Of a DNA stretch of 64,000 nt, positions 1-9,287 are shown one piece after another. The notes beneath the pieces were generated by a model. That model saw only the letters and a program-made list of their open reading frames with translations, was not told the DNA's origin and made no database searches. The DNA is taken from the NCBI GenBank assembly GCA_016708905.1, contig JADJEV010000003.1:186001-250000 (forward strand), given 5' to 3'. Each line of letters starts with the position of its first letter. Position 1 is the first letter of the stretch. This stretch comes from Candidatus Methylophosphatis roskildensis (GTDB taxonomy: Bacteria > Pseudomonadota > Gammaproteobacteria > Burkholderiales > Rhodocyclaceae). The position numbers and the translations under genes are program-made.

Positions 1-1
1 C

Positions 2-1081
2 GGTGTCGAGGTCAAGGGTGCCTATCTGCTGCTGCGCGACGTTCATACCGCGCTCGCCGACAAGTCCGGCTGGCTCGATCGCCGCGGCATGGACGCGCGC
101 AGCGTCCAATCCCTGGTCAATCACATCGCAATGCTGGAGCAGCTATGCACCTGCGATCTGCAGAGCGTTGTCGACTATTCGGACGACGGCAAGCCGGTGC
201 GCCGCACCGGCGACCTCAGCGACCGGCAGGACGCGTTGCGCGACCGTATCCAGACCGCGGCGCTCGAATTCGTCGATCTGGCGCTGGCTTCGACCCGGCC
301 GGCCGGATGGGCGCGACCCGAAACGGCGCGTGATACTGGCGCCGCATTGCTTGGACGTTTTCTGTTTCTGCCCTCGCGCGAGGAAGTCGAGGTATTGAAC
401 GACTTCCATCACGATGTGAACCTCGGCACCAAGGATTTGCTGCGACTGTTCGATCCGGAACAGGCCACGGTCGGGCTGCGGCGCCGTGGCTTGATGTATC
501 TCAACGGCAGCAAGCGCCAGACGCTGCCGATGGAACTGCGGCCGCACGGTATCCACCTGCCGCTGACTCTGCTGTCACAGGAGCGATTCGGCCTTGATCT
601 GCGCGCGCGTGATTTCGGCGGGACGCCGCAATTGCTCGCCGTGATGGTGTCGCGTGGCACGCACCTGTCGATCGAAGACGTGCCCTTGCACCGCACGCAC
701 GACGGCTACCTGATGGCGGCGATCGGTGTCGGCGAATGCGAGGCCGATCTCGGGCTGATGTTCGGCAAGCGCTGGTCGTGGGTGCAGCTCGAGCGCGTCA
801 GCCTCGTGCCGGTGGATAAGGTCATGGACAATGCTGATGACACCGATGGCGTAAGCCTGATGCAGGCTCTGTCGATGGAGAACGTCGAGCAACGTGGCAA
901 CAGTCTGATCGAATGCCCCGACGATAGCGGCTTCGTCTTTGTCCGGGTGACCAGCAAGAAAGTCACCCGTGCCGGATTCCGGCAGGCCTGCGTGGTGGTC
1001 TTCCGCCCGCTGGAAGGGCGGTGCCACGTGGCACCCGAAACCCTAGTTTGCGAAACTGAACTGCAGCCGGTCACGGCCTGA
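2..1081 (+). CDS. Unknown protein, 5' end outside window
   Basis: The reading frame is open from base 2 to the TGA at 1079-1081, so the true start lies upstream; an internal Met codon at 89 is only a fallback start. About 359 residues are visible. They are mostly soluble and show no signal peptide or membrane segment. I do not recognise a family. It ends 28 nt before a large methyltransferase gene on the same strand, and an AAGGAGAC ribosome site for that gene lies in the gap, so the two are probably co-transcribed with the surface-modification genes downstream. The function cannot be told from the sequence. Confidence 0.7.
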   Translation, partial: GVEVKGAYLLLRDVHTALADKSGWLDRRGMDARSVQSLVNHIAMLEQLCTCDLQSVVDYSDDGKPVRRTGDLSDRQDALRDRIQTAALEFVDLALASTRPAGWARPETARDTGAALLGRFLFLPSREEVEVLNDFHHDVNLGTKDLLRLFDPEQATVGLRRRGLMYLNGSKRQTLPMELRPHGIHLPLTLLSQERFGLDLRARDFGGTPQLLAVMVSRGTHLSIEDVPLHRTHDGYLMAAIGVGECEADLGLMFGKRWSWVQLERVSLVPVDKVMDNADDTDGVSLMQALSMENVEQRGNSLIECPDDSGFVFVRVTSKKVTRAGFRQACVVVFRPLEGRCHVAPETLVCETELQPVTA

Positions 1082-1109
1082 ATCGCGCTCTGCTCAAGGA
1101 GACAGAAAA

Positions 1110-3167
1110 ATGGCTGGATGCATCAAGCTCGTTCAGGAACTGCTCGGGATCGTCGGGCCCGGTTCGTTTCTGATTCTCGGTTGTGAAGAGCCGTCGCTGC
1201 CCGCCGAACTGTTTGCCCACGGCTGCCGGGTATTCGTTGTCCCGGGACCGGAGGCACGGTTCGATCACGATTTCGGCGGCTGCGTCGGCCCGCTGCTGCC
1301 TGACGGTACTGCCCCGTTTGACTGTGTCGTCGTCTGCGGATCGATGATGATGGCCATCGACGATCCCGTCGGCGTCTTCAGCGCCCTGCGAGCCTATACG
1401 TCGCGCTACGTCGTCCTGGCACCCGGCGACCTGCTGTTGCAATCGCATGCGATGGGCGCTCGCGGGCAGGAAGGCAGTTGGGCGCAGTCGGCACTGGCGG
1501 CGGGTTATCGTCGTGCGCCGGTCCAGTTCAGCGTCGGGCTCTACAGCGAACTCAACCACCCGCAATTGCGTGATCTGTCGGCATTCGAACTCATATCTGA
1601 TGCGGCCCTGAAATCCGGGACGATGGACTGGCTGCTCGCCAATCGCGACCTGCACATGGACATGTCACGCGAGTGGAGCCCACGCGCCGACGCCCACATG
1701 GTGCGCTATGCACTGGCCGCCGACTGGGTGCGCCCGGGCGACACCGTGCTCGATTGCGCCTGCGGCTTGGGTTATGGCAGCGCCATCCTTGCGGCGAGTT
1801 CGTCAGGTGCGAATTTCATCGGCGTCGATGTGGACGAGCAGGCAGTGGCTTACGCGCAGTCGCAGTTCGGCGAGCGTTACGGCGTCGACTATGTGGCCGC
1901 CAGTGGAGCCGACCTGCATTTTCTCGAGGACTGCTCGGTAGACACCATCGTCTCGTTCGAGACGATCGAGCATGTCGAGGATTACCCGGCCCTGATCGCC
2001 GAATTTCGCCGCGTGCTCAAGCCCGACGGCCGCATCATTGCCAGTGTGCCGAACCTATGGGTCGACGAAACCGGGCGCGACCCGAATCCGTATCACTTTC
2101 ACGCTTTCGACTGGCCGAAGTTCCGCCACGCGTTCGCCGACGGCTTCATCGTCGAGGCCCGGTTCCGCCAGGACGCGCCGGGCGGCTTCAAGATGTGGGA
2201 TTCGCAGCGCGCCCTCGCACGGCGTCCGCTCGACAGCGGGGAGCCGGATACCGAATGGTGGATCGTCGTCGCTTCGGCCGATCCTCTTGGTGGCGCCACG
2301 GCGCAGTACCGGCACCCGCAGTTCGCCCGGTCGTCGCACGAGGGTTCGCATGTCGCGGAGTTCGGCGCGGGCTATGCCGTACCCTGGCTCTACCGGACCA
2401 TGGTGCAGATGGGCGAAAGAATTGCCGACGAGGGTGCGCTCGACGAGCTCGCATTGCGCGTGCTCGGCAGCCTGCCGCTCGAGACCGCCGATGCCGGTGC
2501 CGCCATCACCATTCTCGGCTATCGCCTGCTGGCGCTGGACAGGCACGAGCAGGTGGCGGATCTGTGCAATCTGGTGGATGCCTACTCGGCGATCGCCTCG
2601 GACAACCCGCACATTCTTCGCTGGAAACTGTCGGCGAACTACGTGGCTGCGCTGCTCACGCTGCGTTGCGCGGACCGCGATCGTGCAGCTGACTATTTCG
2701 AGAAGGTCGCGCAACTGGACCCGCTGATCTTCAGTCCGCTGCTGACGACCAAGACCATCGCAGCGCGCTTCTGGCGAGGTGTCATGCACCTCGTTGACGG
2801 AGATGCGCAGGCGGCGCGCCAGAGCTTCCTCGCCGGCGTCGAGGCCGCACGTCGAGCCCTGCACGCGCCGGACCAGAATGCCATCGGCGACCCTGAGGCG
2901 CCGCTGACGTTCGGTTTCCAGGAACTGGCGGAGGTTGCCGACATGGCCTCGCAGTGTGCGCTGGCGATCGCCAATCTGGACGACTATGCGCGCAGCCCGG
3001 GCAAGTTCTGGCGCCGGGTCGACGTCAAACGATTCGGCCTCGCGTCGTGGGCCAAGCATTTGGACGCGGAGAACGCCTCGCTGCGGGCGGCGGTCGACCG
3101 CGCACTGGCTGGGGGAGTTCAGTCCTCGCTGCGACAGGGTGATGCGCGACAGCCGGTCGAGGTGTAA
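1110..3167 (+). CDS. Class I SAM-dependent methyltransferase, large
   Basis: This 685-residue protein has a Rossmann methyltransferase core in its middle. The SAM-binding motif I (VLDCACGLGYGS) lies near residue 213, followed by an acidic loop (GVDVDEQAVAYA) and a post-motif FETIEHVEDY typical of Methyltransf_11/UbiE-like enzymes. The first 170 residues and the last 240 match nothing I know; the C-terminal part is Ala/Leu-rich and could be helical repeats. Start: ATG at 1110 preceded by AAGGAGAC. The neighbours (a second methyltransferase, an FkbM domain and a glycosyltransferase) suggest methylation of a surface glycan or glycoprotein. The substrate is inference. Confidence 0.85.
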   Translation: MAGCIKLVQELLGIVGPGSFLILGCEEPSLPAELFAHGCRVFVVPGPEARFDHDFGGCVGPLLPDGTAPFDCVVVCGSMMMAIDDPVGVFSALRAYTSRYVVLAPGDLLLQSHAMGARGQEGSWAQSALAAGYRRAPVQFSVGLYSELNHPQLRDLSAFELISDAALKSGTMDWLLANRDLHMDMSREWSPRADAHMVRYALAADWVRPGDTVLDCACGLGYGSAILAASSSGANFIGVDVDEQAVAYAQSQFGERYGVDYVAASGADLHFLEDCSVDTIVSFETIEHVEDYPALIAEFRRVLKPDGRIIASVPNLWVDETGRDPNPYHFHAFDWPKFRHAFADGFIVEARFRQDAPGGFKMWDSQRALARRPLDSGEPDTEWWIVVASADPLGGATAQYRHPQFARSSHEGSHVAEFGAGYAVPWLYRTMVQMGERIADEGALDELALRVLGSLPLETADAGAAITILGYRLLALDRHEQVADLCNLVDAYSAIASDNPHILRWKLSANYVAALLTLRCADRDRAADYFEKVAQLDPLIFSPLLTTKTIAARFWRGVMHLVDGDAQAARQSFLAGVEAARRALHAPDQNAIGDPEAPLTFGFQELAEVADMASQCALAIANLDDYARSPGKFWRRVDVKRFGLASWAKHLDAENASLRAAVDRALAGGVQSSLRQGDARQPVEV

Positions 3168-3258
3168 GTGCGGCTATGGCTGCCTTCGCGCAGGTGATGG
3201 TGCAGGGGCAGGCGCCGAGGCCAGGCGAACAGCGGATCAATGATTGAGGTGAAGCAAA

Positions 3259-5718
3259 ATGGGCTTTCTTCGTGAAAAGTACTCGCGCACATATTTCACT
3301 GGCATCGACGAGTCCGGTGCCAGGGCGCACTATGGCGCGCTGGGCGCAGACGAATGGCGTGGCGGCGGCATATTCGGTGAGATACGCGATCCCATCGATC
3401 AGATAGATCTGGCCGGCAAGGCCGTATTGGAACTCGGCTTCGGCCGCGGCGAATCCGCACGTTATCTGCTGCGCGACGTCGGTGCTGCGTCATATACCGG
3501 CGTCGATTTTTCCGAGGCAGCCTGCGACCTGGCGCGCGATTCGCTTGCCAGCCTGCCGCGGGACAGATGGGCGCTGCATTGCGGAGACGCGCTGGAATTC
3601 CTTCGCGATCATGACTTCCACGAAGCATTCGACGCCGTCCTCATGCTCGATACCATCGAGCATATTCCGACCTCGGAGATGGCGGAGATCCTGCCCCGGC
3701 TCTACAGCGGTCTGCGTCCCCGCGGCTATCTGATCGTGGACACCCCGTTCTATCCGGTCGATGAAGACTTCATCGCCCAGGGCTACCGCTATATCGCGCC
3801 AAGCGCGTCAGACCTGATTCCGGAAACCCGCGGGATGCACTGCAACAAGTTCACCCGTAACCGCCTAATGCGCGAAATGCGTGCGGCGGGTTTCGAAGCC
3901 CCAGGCGACAAGCTGTTTCGCCGGCCCTTTCGCGCGCCGCTGGGTTTGCCCGCGGATGCGGGCTGGAGCGGACTTTTCGCCGGCGAGAAGGATGCGATAT
4001 GGCTGATGCCCGATGCCAGGATCATGCTCCCCGGCCGCTTGTTCGATGGGGTCAGTACCATTTCCTGCGATCTGATCGGCGCTGCCATCGGGCTGTACCC
4101 GGAGCGTAGATTTTCGCTCGATGTGTCGATTTGCGGCGAGAGCGTGGGGACGATTCACTTTTCCGAGGATCGGCAGCGCCATCCGCTTCAGGTAACGCTG
4201 GACGCGCAGGGTGAGGACATCGCCCTCGACTTCGCTGGCAACAGCGCGATCGTCGAGCCGGCAGAATTTCCCCCGCGCCTTGCGATGATTTCCGGCCTGA
4301 CGGTCACCCGCGCTGACGGGGTGGGACAGACACAATCGAGGGAGCCAATCGAGCCGAACCCACCCGAGCCTGAACGGACCGCGCGCCGTCCGAAGATCGA
4401 ATACGTCGACGGCGCGACGATAGCGACTCCTCCGGTCAAGGTCGGTGCGGACGAAACATTGCGGCAAAGGGGCGTTTCAGCCGAGTCCGATTTGCAAGTG
4501 GATCGGATCGATCTGATAGACGCAGATTCGCGCCAGCCAGTGAGCGAACCTGTGGTCGGACAGCACTTGACGCTTAGGTGCCACCTGCTTGCGCGTCAGC
4601 CGTTTGCCCGACCGGCATGTCGGTATACGCTGACCAGCATGGGCGGTGCGGATGGCACCGATGCCATCTGTCTGATGGCCGGCACCAGCGGACCCGGGCT
4701 GCTGAAGCCGCTGTTCGTCGGCGAGCGCGCGATCGTGGAGTTCACGCTTTCTCTGTGCCTGCCAGCCGGCACGTACTTGTTGACGGTTTCGAGTGGAGCC
4801 TATGGGGGCGATGGCTGCTGGGCCGACCGGCAGGATCCGACGGTCTTCTCCCTGCAAGTGATGAAGTCTGCTGCCCGGGTGGCCGGGGGAGGCGAGTCCT
4901 TCAGCCGTACGACGGCGCGCCCCAAGGCGGGCACTCTGTCCAACTGTCGCATAGAGCATGGTCGACACGGCGAGACCCGGGTTGCCATCGCCGATCGCAG
5001 CTACCGGGTGGAACCGCACTGGTTCTGGGAACAATTCGGCTCCGGCTGGGAGGAGGAGAGCTTCGAGGTGATCCGGCGTTTTGTCCGTCCGGACCGCGCC
5101 TTCCTCGACGTCGGATCCTGGATCGGCCCGACAGCGCTGATCGCCTGTGCCCATGGCGCGAAACGGGTCGTCGCGGTCGAAGCCAATCCGAGCACGGTGG
5201 CCCACCTCCGGCGCACCATCGACTACAACCCCGGTGTGCACGGCCGGATCGAAGTGCTGAACAGATGCATACACCGCGACGCAGGCAGCGTGCAGTTCGG
5301 CAATGCGGACGGCAGCGACTGCACTTCCTCGGCTTCGTCGTTGCGCGGCCACGGCTATGCGGTGGAAGCGATCCGTCTTACAGCGCTGATGGAAGAGCTT
5401 GACGTGCGCGATCCGAGCCTGATCAAGATCGACATCGAAGGTGCGGAAATTTTTCTCGACGAGGATCTCGGCGTGCTGTCTGAGCAACCGGATCTCGTGA
5501 TCTATCTGAGCCTGCATCCGCCTTTCTGGAAACAGATGGGAGACCCAGCTGCGCTATTCGCTGCGCTGGCAGGATTCCGGATCGCCGATGCGTCGGGAAG
5601 GTTCCTGCCGCTCGACAAGGTTCGCGACCGCTGTCTGTCACCCGACCCGTTTCCGCTGTGGGGCACCGCCATGGGAAATTTCTTCGAGATCCTCCTTTGT
5701 TCGGGTTCCGCGGAATAG
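3259..5718 (+). CDS. Trifunctional methyltransferase / Wzt-C-like / FkbM methyltransferase
   Basis: This 819-residue multidomain protein begins with a class I methyltransferase (motif I VLELGFGRGESA near residue 56; acidic loop GVDFSEAA). A beta-rich region near residues 413-540 (starting VDRIDLIDADS) resembles the carbohydrate-binding Wzt C-terminal domain of O-antigen ABC transporters. An FkbM-type methyltransferase follows (FLDVGSWIGPTALIACA near residue 614, VEANPSTV, and IKIDIEGAE near 721). The architecture suggests a chain-binding, chain-capping or sugar-methylating enzyme for a surface polysaccharide. The start ATG follows GAGGTGAAGC. It ends 5 nt before the glycosyltransferase, implying an operon. 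Which domains are active is unknown. Confidence 0.82.
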   Translation: MGFLREKYSRTYFTGIDESGARAHYGALGADEWRGGGIFGEIRDPIDQIDLAGKAVLELGFGRGESARYLLRDVGAASYTGVDFSEAACDLARDSLASLPRDRWALHCGDALEFLRDHDFHEAFDAVLMLDTIEHIPTSEMAEILPRLYSGLRPRGYLIVDTPFYPVDEDFIAQGYRYIAPSASDLIPETRGMHCNKFTRNRLMREMRAAGFEAPGDKLFRRPFRAPLGLPADAGWSGLFAGEKDAIWLMPDARIMLPGRLFDGVSTISCDLIGAAIGLYPERRFSLDVSICGESVGTIHFSEDRQRHPLQVTLDAQGEDIALDFAGNSAIVEPAEFPPRLAMISGLTVTRADGVGQTQSREPIEPNPPEPERTARRPKIEYVDGATIATPPVKVGADETLRQRGVSAESDLQVDRIDLIDADSRQPVSEPVVGQHLTLRCHLLARQPFARPACRYTLTSMGGADGTDAICLMAGTSGPGLLKPLFVGERAIVEFTLSLCLPAGTYLLTVSSGAYGGDGCWADRQDPTVFSLQVMKSAARVAGGGESFSRTTARPKAGTLSNCRIEHGRHGETRVAIADRSYRVEPHWFWEQFGSGWEEESFEVIRRFVRPDRAFLDVGSWIGPTALIACAHGAKRVVAVEANPSTVAHLRRTIDYNPGVHGRIEVLNRCIHRDAGSVQFGNADGSDCTSSASSLRGHGYAVEAIRLTALMEELDVRDPSLIKIDIEGAEIFLDEDLGVLSEQPDLVIYLSLHPPFWKQMGDPAALFAALAGFRIADASGRFLPLDKVRDRCLSPDPFPLWGTAMGNFFEILLCSGSAE

Positions 5719-5723
5719 CACCA

Positions 5724-6836
5724 ATGCGGATTCTTCATTTTTCCGTGACCCCGTTGGCCGGAGCGCCAATTCGCCTCGTTCGAGCACTGCAAAAGCACAC
5801 ACCGCACGACGTGCATCAAGTAGTGCTCGACCCTGGGGCTTACGGCTACCGCACCTTCGATACCGATCTCACTTGGGAGCAGGATAAGGACGTGGTGCTC
5901 GATCTGCTCGAGCAAGCAGATGTGGTTCATCTCCACCACTACTTCGACCTGCGGACCAACCCGTTCGGAATAGACTTTCTGCGCTGGCAGACCGGCGAGC
6001 GCCGTATCATCCGGCAGATCCATTCGCATCCGCTGCATATCGCGCGGACGACTGGAGCAAGCATCGAACAGATCGTGTTTCCCGATGTCCCACAACTGGT
6101 AATCGGGCAGTTTCACGAACGTTACTACCCGTATGCGCGCGTGGTCCCGAACATCGTACCCATCGACGACGAAATCTATCGGCCCATTGCGTCGGAACCT
6201 GCGGACGAAGCGGTAACCGTGTTTTTCGCGCCGTCCGTCGATGCCTCGGCATGGGCGCACGACGACCCCCCGCAGCGCTGGGATACCAAGGGGTTCCCCG
6301 AAACGGCTTCGCTACTTACCGGGCTTGCACATCGCCACGCCCGACTCCACGTGAAAGTCGTGCGCAACTCCGCCCATGAGCAATGCATGCGAATGCGGCG
6401 CGACTGCCAGATCGCGGTCGACGAGATGGTTACCGGAAGCTACCATCTCTGCAGTCTGGAGAGTCTCGCGCAGGGTCTGCCGACCTTCGCCTATCTTGAC
6501 CGGCGCATGGTCGCCGTTCTGTTCGAGCTGACCGGCTGCAGCACCCTGCCGTGGATGAATTACCGGCTGGAAGACGCAGCGCCGGCGATCGGTCGGCTGG
6601 TCGATGAACCCGATCTGAGGCGATCGATAGGCACGAGTTCGCGCCGCTGGATGGAAACCTACTGGGCGGACCGAGACATGGTGCGGCACTATGACGACGC
6701 CTATCGCGACCTGATGGAAGAACCGGACCGCTTCGCGCGTCCGCGCTTCGATCCGTCCGACTGGTCGGCAGTCTGGGCAGCCCGCGGACAGGACGACGCC
6801 GAGTGGTCGAGCCGGGTCATGCACCGGCGCGCCTAG
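5724..6836 (+). CDS. Glycosyltransferase family 4-like
   Basis: This 370-residue protein starts at MRILHFSVTPLAGAP, the N-terminal signature of GT-B glycosyltransferases, where an amino-terminal Rossmann fold grips the acceptor. A C-terminal segment (GSYHLCSLESLAQGLPTFAYLD) looks like the nucleotide-sugar region of GT4 enzymes (S-x-E-[AS]-x-A-x-G-x-P). The ATG at 5724 is chosen because the in-frame ATG at 5658 would overlap the upstream gene by 61 nt; 5724 sits just after that gene's stop. Donor and acceptor sugars cannot be read from the sequence. Context points to surface-glycan or glycoprotein decoration. Confidence 0.75.
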   Translation: MRILHFSVTPLAGAPIRLVRALQKHTPHDVHQVVLDPGAYGYRTFDTDLTWEQDKDVVLDLLEQADVVHLHHYFDLRTNPFGIDFLRWQTGERRIIRQIHSHPLHIARTTGASIEQIVFPDVPQLVIGQFHERYYPYARVVPNIVPIDDEIYRPIASEPADEAVTVFFAPSVDASAWAHDDPPQRWDTKGFPETASLLTGLAHRHARLHVKVVRNSAHEQCMRMRRDCQIAVDEMVTGSYHLCSLESLAQGLPTFAYLDRRMVAVLFELTGCSTLPWMNYRLEDAAPAIGRLVDEPDLRRSIGTSSRRWMETYWADRDMVRHYDDAYRDLMEEPDRFARPRFDPSDWSAVWAARGQDDAEWSSRVMHRRA

Positions 6837-6921
6837 CCCAAGTATTTCGTGCGCCAGGTATCGCGTCCGCGCTTCGGTCCGTTATCGTCCGATACCCGCA
6901 GAACCCCGATCGGCTGCCCGG

Positions 6922-6951
6922 CGATGCTCTGGAACCCGCATGGATACTGGG
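6922..6951 (+). repeat. 30-bp dispersed repeat, copy 1
   Basis: Core CTGGAACCCGCATGGATACT. A second copy lies in inverted orientation at 14296-14325 and matches at 29 of 30 positions. Copy 1 is in the non-coding gap between the convergent glycosyltransferase and secretin genes. Confidence 0.8.
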
Positions 6952-6988
6952 TTCTGGAGCAATGCTTGAAGCGGAACCGGTCGACTTC

Positions 6989-8353
6989 TCAGTAACCGAA
7001 CAAACCGGGCCATCCGCTGTCTTGCGGTTCTGCTGCCGGCAAAGACAATGTGCGCTCGAGGGTCAGACCATTTTGAGCGGCGGCCTGGCCAACGGAGTCC
7101 ATCTGTTTCAGTTGCGCAGCAGAGATCGTGTCGCTGGCCCCTTTGATGATGTGCGGCGTGATTACCACCACGGTTTCGGTCGTGCCGCCGGATTCCTCGG
7201 TGCTCGAAAAAAGGTAGCCGAGTCCCGGCACGTCGCCGAGCACCGGCACGCCGGTACGCCGCTTTCCGCTGGTGTTCTTGATCAGGCCGCCGATGAATAT
7301 CGACTGCCCATCTTCGCATAGCAATTGCGTCGTCACCTCGGTGCTCTTCTTCGACGGGATGCCGCCGGTGATACTGGCCGAGCTGACCTCCGGGTGGATG
7401 CGCAGCATCACCCGGCCCTGTTGATCCACCGAGGGCGTGACCTTGAGAATCACGCCGGTCTCGAGGAACTGGATGCTCTCGGTCGTGACCTGGTTGATCG
7501 TCGTCGTGACCTTGTAGCCAACCTGGTCGCCGATCACGGTCGATGCTTCCTGGTTCTCGAGTGCCAGCAGCTTGGGTGTGGACAGCGTGTGCACGCGGCC
7601 CTTGCTCGACAGTGCGGACAGGAAAATCTCGAGATTCTTGTTGACCAGATTGAAGAACAGGCCCGCCACGTTGCGCGGTGCGAGTCCGGTGGTGCCGACC
7701 CGGTTGCGGCCGTCGGCCGAGAATATCTTGCTCCAGTCGATGCCGAAGACTTCCGATTTGTCGAGGGATATCTCGAGGATCTTGGCCTCGATCAATATCT
7801 GCTTCGGTTCGACGTCGATCTCCGCCAGCAGCCGCTGCAAGCGCTCGAGAAAGTCCGGCAGATCTTCCACCACGAGTTGGTTGCGTTCGGCCAGCGGCGT
7901 GATCTTGCCGTAACGCGAGAGATGCTTGGTGAGGATTTCGGCGACCTGCTTCGGGTTCGAATACTGCACCTTGAACGAGCGGATCTGGGTGTTGCCATTC
8001 GCGACGTCGAGGCCGCTTTCCTTGCGGTCGAGAATCACGTAGTCTCCGTTGCGCACCTCGACCACGTACCCGGCAGCTTCGGCGATGGTATGGATCGCCT
8101 TCCTGACATCGACGTTGTACAGACTGACCGAGACCGTGCCGGTCACGCCCTTGCCGAGCAGGATGTTGACGCGCTCGCGACGTGACAGCAGGTCGAACAC
8201 CTCATGCAGGGAGGCGTCGCGGAAGCTCATCGAGACCGGCTCGCCGGGTCTGCCGTACTCCGCCTCGGGCGTCTGCGCGATGGACGGCACTGCAGAATAC
8301 AGAGTGGCGGCAAGGGCCGTGGCCAGCACCAGCCGAATCGGGCATTGCTTCAT
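6989..8353 (-). CDS. mshL: Type IV pilus / MSHA-type secretin
   Basis: This 454-residue outer-membrane secretin would form the pilus exit pore. It has a signal peptide (cleavage after about residue 26, ...VPSIAQ), an STN-like domain near residues 41-108, a NolW/N-type domain (RSFKVQYSNPKQVAEIL) near 123-190 and a C-terminal secretin domain (GRVHTLSTPKLLALENQEA ... GVPVLGDVPGLGYLFSS ... VVVITPHII). It is shorter than typical PilQ and lacks AMIN domains, which fits MshL/PilQ-like secretins of MSHA-type loci. Its ATG overlaps the stop of the preceding small gene (ATGA), so it ends the pilMNOP-like operon. The msh symbol is by family and context. Confidence 0.88.
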   Translation of the reverse strand: MKQCPIRLVLATALAATLYSAVPSIAQTPEAEYGRPGEPVSMSFRDASLHEVFDLLSRRERVNILLGKGVTGTVSVSLYNVDVRKAIHTIAEAAGYVVEVRNGDYVILDRKESGLDVANGNTQIRSFKVQYSNPKQVAEILTKHLSRYGKITPLAERNQLVVEDLPDFLERLQRLLAEIDVEPKQILIEAKILEISLDKSEVFGIDWSKIFSADGRNRVGTTGLAPRNVAGLFFNLVNKNLEIFLSALSSKGRVHTLSTPKLLALENQEASTVIGDQVGYKVTTTINQVTTESIQFLETGVILKVTPSVDQQGRVMLRIHPEVSSASITGGIPSKKSTEVTTQLLCEDGQSIFIGGLIKNTSGKRRTGVPVLGDVPGLGYLFSSTEESGGTTETVVVITPHIIKGASDTISAAQLKQMDSVGQAAAQNGLTLERTLSLPAAEPQDSGWPGLFGY

Positions 8354-8712
8354 TTATCGACCGCCTTTTCGCCGTCCGTCGTCAATTCGATGCGAACGCC
8401 GTCTTTCATGAACACCGCCTTGTGCTCGGCGACCCGGGTCAGACGAAAGCCATCGATCTGTCCGCCCACGCGGACGATCGTTCCGTCGACATTGACCATC
8501 GAACTGCTGCCCGCCACCATCACTCCGCGCAGTTGCGGTTTCCATTCCGAGGCGGCTGTCGCGCCCGGCGCAGCCGTGGCCGGCGGCGTCGGTTCGATAT
8601 TCGGCCGGGCGAAAGGATCATGCCGCAGGCCCGGATCAGCGTTGGCTGCCATCGCGCAGACCACGAACCAGGCCGCGAGCAGAACGAAAAGAAGATATCT
8701 GCTGCCCTTCAT
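8350..8712 (-). CDS. MshK/PilP-like pilus assembly protein
   Basis: This 120-residue exported protein has an N-terminal hydrophobic segment (YLLFVLLAAWFVVCAMA), then DPFARPN, a common PilP/MshK/GspC-type lead-in. A short beta domain follows (LRGVMVAGSSSMVNVDGTIVRVGGQ) as in MshK and PilP proteins, which link the inner-membrane platform to the secretin. ATG at 8712 is chosen because it overlaps the stop of the PilO-like gene and gives a proper signal segment; a longer in-frame start at 8853 would run deep into that gene. It overlaps the secretin start by 4 nt. Confidence 0.72.
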   Translation of the reverse strand: MKGSRYLLFVLLAAWFVVCAMAANADPGLRHDPFARPNIEPTPPATAAPGATAASEWKPQLRGVMVAGSSSMVNVDGTIVRVGGQIDGFRLTRVAEHKAVFMKDGVRIELTTDGEKAVDK

Positions 8713-9287
8713 TGCGACCCCCCTTGGCCTGTAACGGGACGATATCCGGCCAGCTTGAGCGCCAGGACGATGCGCGGACCCGCGTCGATCGACCGCAGCG
8801 TGAACCCACTCACGACCAGCGGCGCAACGCCGGCCTGCGCCTCGTGCAGCCATTGGTAGAGGTTGCGGTATTCGCCGCGTACCTCGATGTCGTAAGTCGT
8901 TTCCTCAAATCCCTGCACGATCCGTCGCGCGCCCGGCCTGACACTGCCGAGGCTGACGCTCTGGCGCGTGCCGGCGCGGCCGAGTACGTCCATCAGGAAC
9001 AGGATCGTGCCGTCGTCCGAACGTGCGCTCTGCTCGCCACCCAGGGTCTTCTCCAGCCTGGGCAGTTCGGCGGTCAGGCGTTCGATCCGTGCCGACGTGT
9101 CGGCACCGCCGGCGTTCGCGGCGGCCAGGTCGGCCTGGATGCTCGCTTGGCTCCTCAGCTCCAGCAGCGGGGCGCGCAGCACCAGCAGCCACGATTCAAG
9201 GCCAGCGAGCACCACGATGGCCGTCATCAGGCCGAGCACGACACGACGGTCCAGTGCGCCGAGTCTGCGCAGAAAGCGTTCCTTCAT
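8709..9287 (-). CDS. PilO/MshJ-like inner-membrane pilus protein
   Basis: A 192-residue bitopic membrane protein: short cytoplasmic head, one transmembrane segment (residues about 18-36), a coiled-coil stretch (QADLAAANAGGADTSARIER) and a C-terminal ferredoxin-like domain (YDIEVRGEYRNLYQWLHEAQ) as in PilO. With PilM- and PilN-like partners it would form the alignment subcomplex under the secretin. ATG at 9287 overlaps the stop of the PilN-like gene, and its own TGA overlaps the next ATG. Identity rests on architecture and operon position. Confidence 0.75.
   Translation of the reverse strand: MKERFLRRLGALDRRVVLGLMTAIVVLAGLESWLLVLRAPLLELRSQASIQADLAAANAGGADTSARIERLTAELPRLEKTLGGEQSARSDDGTILFLMDVLGRAGTRQSVSLGSVRPGARRIVQGFEETTYDIEVRGEYRNLYQWLHEAQAGVAPLVVSGFTLRSIDAGPRIVLALKLAGYRPVTGQGGSQ

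Noticed and set aside
7325..8185. 286-residue open frame opposite the secretin gene
   Set aside because: Shadow of the secretin gene; no ribosome site or recognisable domain.
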